Origin: Symsagittifera roscoffensis
Lineage: Eukaryota; Xenacoelomorpha; Acoela; Convolutidae
Reading direction: 5' to 3'
Assembly (NCBI RefSeq): GCF_963678635.1
Contig: NC_087065.1
Location: 78,001,396 to 78,065,395 of the forward strand
Length of the DNA stretch: 64,000 nucleotides
Part shown: in pieces, positions 59,273 through 64,000 of the stretch
Position numbering within the stretch: position 1 is the first letter of the stretch
Layout: every line of letters begins with the position of its first letter
Translations under genes and position numbers: made by a program
The notes under the pieces: model-generated
Database searches by the model: none
What the model was told of the DNA's origin: nothing
What the model saw: the letters and a program-made list of their open reading frames with translations, nothing else

Positions 59273-59636
59273 AGGAATTCAATTCAAAAACATTTCGCCA
59301 CAGATGTACCAGTTTTCGGGGGGCCAGCGTTTCGGGACCTCAAATTCAGTCTGCTAGAGAGCCTCAAACGCAAGGAAAGGGCAGCTATCAATAGACGTCC
59401 CCTTCGGAACTCTGCTACGCTCTTCAGCGAAGGCAGATGTGAACATCATCGATGTCATTTTCGAGATGAATCCCTCAGTGTTCCCGAGCCAACCAGAGGT
59501 GGGTTATGATTCGGGCCCGGGCAAAAACAATACTATATTTGGAAACTGGCTTTTGTTCTCAACACATAACTGGAACAATTCCATCACATACCGAGATTGT
59601 GTGATGGTAGGGAAAAGAGCCAGTGTAAAGTAAACC
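59273..59636 (+). pseudogene. Coding-like remnant downstream of the SGNH-like fragment
   Basis: A frame without ATG runs 59,273-59,509 (FGGPAFRDLKFSLLESLKRK... NRRPLRN). A second frame, open from about 59,430 to the TAA at 59,634-59,636, carries NIIDVIFEMNPSVFP onward. Coding-like sequence passes from one to the other near 59,430, as after a single indel. Base composition is more even than the surroundings. It probably belongs with the SGNH-like fragment as one decayed gene. Confidence 0.35.
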
Positions 59637-60120
59637 TATCATTTTTTCTCATATGTCAATAATAACCATTATTGAGCACAGTGAGACCTAATAGTTGAGG
59701 TGTATAATATTGAGATATTACTTTCAATATGTAGTTTTGAGACATAGTAATTAGGTTGAGTTTGATGAGTGCAATTCGAATTTATAGCTTGCACTGTCAA
59801 ATTGTTAGTAAATTTAAATATTTTTATACTATAATAGTTTTAATTGTTGTTTTATTTATTTAGTAGAATTATCCAACCAAAAAACCGTCGAAAGCTCTCA
59901 TTTAATTGTAATATTTGCTTCCGACATTCAAATAGTGAAACTTCAGTGGCTGATATAATTTTTGATCATTCGGTTTTTCTGTCACAAGGCTCTCCTTGAG
60001 TTCTTTAGCTCCTTACTTTTTGTTTTTTTTCCTTTCCCTTTCATGCACCTGAGCTGGCTGGTTAGTAGTTTATTTATTTATTTAATTTCATTCTGTCTGT
60101 AGTTGTGTTCATTCTGTTCC
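59637..60120. other. AT-rich spacer
   Basis: No ORF, repeat or RNA recognised. Confidence 0.5.
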
Positions 60121-60276
60121 TCAGGTGTAGAAAATGAACTGTGGGATCTGTCCGTCCTCTACTGAGGTGCCGTTGTTGTTCCCTGGCGAGTGCTGGAAGT
60201 GGAACACTATCTTCCCATCAGGAGTGTCTATGTGCACCTTGCGCATCCCTTTCGTCCCGTAGTGGCTGTCTGCGCC
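60121..60276 (-). CDS. Orphan terminal exon of an unidentified gene (51 aa)
   Basis: On the - strand the acceptor TTTTTGTTGTAG is followed by 51 codons in phase 0 and a TGA at 60,121-60,123. The peptide begins [18 protein letters not shown] and ends [13 protein letters not shown] content is much higher than the flanks, a usual sign of an exon here. Upstream exons should lie right of 60,276, but I could not place them. A good donor at 63,245 (AAAAG|GTAAGT) is out of phase with this exon, so other exons would be needed. Family unknown; the pattern of charged and aromatic residues suggests a beta-rich domain end. Confidence 0.5.
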   Translation of the reverse strand, partial: GADSHYGTKGMRKVHIDTPDGKIVFHFQHSPGNNNGTSVEDGQIPQFIFYT

Positions 60277-63200
60277 CTACAACAAAAACTAACTCTTTTG
60301 AAATTCCTTCTTTGGCAGTATTTTTATATAGGTGGCTGAACCCACTGAGAATCAAAAGAAATAAACTGAACTTAAAAATAAATAAATAAAAAGTCACACC
60401 ACCAAAACTTTTCCTGAAACAAAAAAATTACCAAGACCTATATAAGAGTCTTCACTCTTCATTCATGACTCTTTACAAACATTTGGCCAACCTCTCTTTT
60501 CTCATCCAATCACCTTAGCGGTAATTTATTTTGGATAGCTAAAAGTTCAGGCCTGCTTCTGTCGTCACTGAGATGAGGTTTTTGAAATATATTTAAGCTG
60601 TCCAAATCACGTCTGATAAAGCTTTAATAGGGCACCACACTCTATCCCCTACGAACTTGCTTTGTGGCGAGCGAAACTGTGGGAAAACGCTTTCCTAGAC
60701 AGAGTTCCCCGACCGATTTGAACACCCGACATTTTTTGCCCCAAGTTTCATTATTCGTGAACCAGGATTCATAGAACGAGTAACATATCGCCTTTTAAGA
60801 ACGTTCTATGTTTTTGGGTGCCATTTGCCAACAATTTCTCATTTCTATTCCAAACGTCAGAAAAAACGCGCCCAAAATGAGTGAAAATTCTCAAGAAAGA
60901 AAACTGAAACGCATCGAATAAAGGATAACCCATAACAATAACTTTTCCAGCGGGATAAATATTAATATTAACTTTTCCAGCCTTAAGCTATCAAAAACTT
61001 ACGCTTATGCTTTAAAGTATCGTATAAAATAGCGGCATTTCAGAAAAAAAAACGACCCTGATTTGAGTTTTCAGAGGCGTTCATATATAGCGTGATGCCG
61101 ATTATCATAGTGATCAACAGAAACAAGAACATGTGAGTTGACTTGAATGAAATTTCAAGAGGCAAGCTGCACTTCGCAAACAAGCAACCGATAACGGAAA
61201 AAAGGAGCTATTGAAAGCCGAGGCAATACAAAAACCAACCGTTCGGAATACAAATCTTGTCTACTACGTGATTCGAACGATGGAGCTCCCGATTATGTGT
61301 CACTTGCCTCAAACAACTGCTAGCTTAATAATACTACTTTCACGAATGGCTTGATATTAATTACCAACTAAGCGGATGTATCGCTCATGGTATTTGAAAT
61401 AGAAATAATAGTTTCTGAAACTCAAAACTGAACAGAGAACTGAACTTAACTTTGGCTGGAAAAAAAGTAACTGATCATAAAACACCTGCGCTGCTTGTAA
61501 AAATAAGTATCAAATCATATTATTTCATCGTATTCATTATGATATTCGGGAAAAGATTGAAAAATTAGCTGTCGATTTTTGTTACACTTAAAATGATCAA
61601 TAACGTGAAAACCACCTTCAATGTCCATTGGGATTTAAGCTTCTACCAAGATGAGATTTAGGCGATCATTTGATCCGTTAAACACAAATCTTAAAAGAGA
61701 CAGCATCATTTTATTTAGATATTTGCACTGTGGACCGACCGACCTATTACCATGCGTGTTGATTTGCATTCCGTTAAAAAAATTATAGCTTATTTAGTAC
61801 TCGTTCTAGATTTAACCAGAAACAGCCAAAAAAAATTTCAAAGAAGTCTTTCATAACAACCTGCTTCGGGAAAAAAACCCACGGACAGAAACTTGTTTTT
61901 TCAATGCAAAGATTTTCTCACTTAAAAATTCGCAAAATTACTTGAAACTTTAGTTATGTCTCTCATTATAATATTGTATAAAATTTTCAGACAATCATTT
62001 TATGAGCAATCGCCGATTAGACAGTTCTCTTGGAAGTTATCCTTAAGCATTCTTGCAAAAACGCCAGCGTTAATCTGTCTTCAAAGCCATAAACCGATAT
62101 CTTTAGACCACGCGTTTCTTTGGTTATCCTGTGATCTGGACCAGTTTAACAGACTCCCAATTCCTCAATAAATCTCTTGACAGGTTAAATTAGGAAGAAG
62201 TTATCAAACTGAAGCTGCCATTGGCCTATCAAATAAATAGCCACTCCCTCTTTGGCTTGCAAACAATTACAGAAAGGCAGTTGATTCCGTTTGATCGCAA
62301 CCACAAAACAGTCCAAACGTGCACTTGCACGAAGACTGACAAGACTAGGCGAGAACCTAAAACAAGTTACAAGCATTAAGGAGTCATTTATGTTCTAAAA
62401 TAAGTGCCCGTGTGTACGCTCACAAGATATTACACAACACCATCTTCGCTAATGTAAAAATTAACCAGAATCAATGTCGGATTATTAGCGACTGCAACTT
62501 AAAGAAACCTCGATTGCGGCTTAAGCTGCCAGTTTTAGCTTTGCACTGTCGGATGTGTGTAGTGGAATACTAATCCCCAGTGGTGTCAACAGTCAAATGG
62601 CTCGAAATATAACCCGTATTTCAGATTAAGATCCCGTTGTTTTTGGGTTGGGAATTAAGAAGATACTCTTGATCAGTTTCCGGTTCTCTATATCAAAGAG
62701 GTTAGGGTTCCACTGAGTGGATTAGGAACAAATTGTGAAATATTGCGCGACTGTAATGTCACGCGGTGCTCAGTTAATCGCAAATTATTCAATATTGTCT
62801 TGAAATTGGTTGGTTGTACAGGTTATCAAAATTGAAGTCGATATTTAACGCAAATGTATGACAAAACAAAATGACATGTTTAATGAACAACAACTGTTGC
62901 TTTATCCACGACAAAAGAAAATAAAATTGCGACCGCAGCTTTTTTGCATGAATTTTCGACAAAATAGCCGAAAGAAAAACATCACTCTTTTTTTTTAACT
63001 TGGGAATAAATTTTTTGGTTTTTGTCGACTTGGTGATGAGCTATAATTAACTTAACAAGGAAAGCATCGTTTGGATCTCATCATTCGTCTTCAACGTCAG
63101 ATGACTGGAGTAATTCATTAGTGATTACATCTTAATCTCATTTTCCATTGGAAACGAGGTTGCACTTCGGATACACAAGCTGAAAAATCACAAAAAAAAT

Positions 63201-64000
63201 CTAGTTGCAATCGAGTTTTTTTGTACCTTCGCAAATAAACTTACCTTTTATTAGACTTGATAAAATATCCCTGATTAATAAATTGAAATCGACTTGGTAT
63301 GTGAAGCAAAAAAGTGACATGCTTTCTGGTCTAGCATTGATAAGAACAAACAACTGTTGAATTTGGAATGATTTCTGAGCCGCATTATTTCGCCGCTTAC
63401 GCCTACGCCGCTTATTATCTACCATTGCTAACTTCCAAACGCCCATAACTTTACAAAAACTGACCGCTGGTCAATTATCTTTTCAATTTGAGCTCATATG
63501 GTTGATAACTTTTAGAACAGCCAACTAACAGTTGGAAAAGAATAATGAACGCAAGGAAACTTAAAAAAAAACTCACTAGTTTTTTCAAGAGACTTCAACT
63601 TTTGGATTTTGAAGAAAAAAAATAGATGACCTTAAAGCTCTTTGAATTTGTAGAACAATTAATGAAGGACACTTTTTTGTTAAAATTAACCCAATTTGAG
63701 AAAACTGGATCAATACGTAAAATTTTTTCGCTGGGAAATCTGATAATTAAAATTTCCATCAGAAGTCAATCACGTTTTTCGTGAGCTTGCTGCTCGATAG
63801 TGGAGTTTGCCTTCCTTTTAACAATGAAAATGCACTTAACTTAAAAAAAATCACAAGTCAGGCCGTGAAAAATCAAAACTGCTGAAAAAAAAAACAAAAA
63901 TCAGCAAGACCTATATATGAGATGATTACGTCTCAAATGGCATAGAAATTAAAAATTTTTCCCAAATGGCATAAGTTTCATGCAACAGTTGCATTGAAAA
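60277..64000. other. Right end, mostly unassigned AT-rich DNA
   Basis: No complete gene seen. A 5' splice-type site on the - strand lies at 63,240-63,245 after an open frame (63,245-63,446). However, that frame overlaps a fragment of the TGTTCCGACT repeat family (63,385-63,520, CCCATAACTTTAC and ATCTTTTCAATTTGAGCTCA shared), so it is doubtful. Missing exons of the gene ending at 60,121 may be in this span. Confidence 0.4.

Noticed and set aside
63201-63446. 81-residue ORF with a good donor at its end
   Set aside because: It overlaps a fragment of the TGTTCCGACT repeat family and its phase does not fit the only exon downstream; kept as a note only.

Overview
The window looks like AT-rich nuclear DNA of an invertebrate animal. 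Evidence: a split ETS-domain transcription factor gene (a metazoan family) with GT-AG type introns, a BEL/Pao retrotransposon, Ty3/gypsy elements, a long tandem satellite and many decayed dispersed repeats. No bacterial operon, origin, CRISPR array or clear rRNA/tRNA gene was seen. I cannot name the species. Layout. 1-11,950: 3' part of a very large env-bearing Ty3/gypsy-type element on the + strand, cut by the left edge. Pol (RT, RNase H, integrase) has one premature stop. After it come two small hydrophobic ORFs, an ATG-less Pro/Ser/Thr-rich ORF, an env-like glycoprotein broken by three frameshifts, a 602-residue ORF of unknown function, a near-consensus splice donor and about 2 kb of 3' noncoding DNA. 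12,046-20,800: a full-length BEL/Pao element on the - strand with two apparently identical 437-bp LTRs, a 5-bp target-site duplication, one gag-pol frame with a single nonsense codon, and a 2-kb leader full of tandem repeats. It sits inside an older TIR-type repeat that occurs again near 29.9 and 39.2 kb. 21,230-21,957: a predicted two-exon gene on the - strand for a small two-helix membrane protein with a SLATT-like layout. 22-28.6 kb: decayed repeats. 28,609-31,021: a four-exon ETS gene (ERF/ETV3-like DNA-binding domain) on the - strand, with one GC-AG intron. 33,235-35,897: a decayed Ty3/gypsy element (LTR, gag, protease, integrase pieces; RT/RNase H missing) on the - strand. 36-42.5 kb: decayed repeats, including an unusual interlocked inverted repeat at 38,803-38,998. 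42,566-56,920: about 14.3 kb of a ~142-bp satellite with dimeric and higher-order structure. 57-64 kb: SGNH-like gene fragments on the + strand, one convincing orphan terminal exon on the - strand, and otherwise unassigned DNA. The most promising undescribed system is the large retrovirus-like element at 1-11,950, because of its accessory ORFs between and after pol and env. The SLATT-like gene and the interlocked palindrome are the next best leads. All exon calls rest on reading frame, splice consensus and phase agreement read by eye; no database search was possible.
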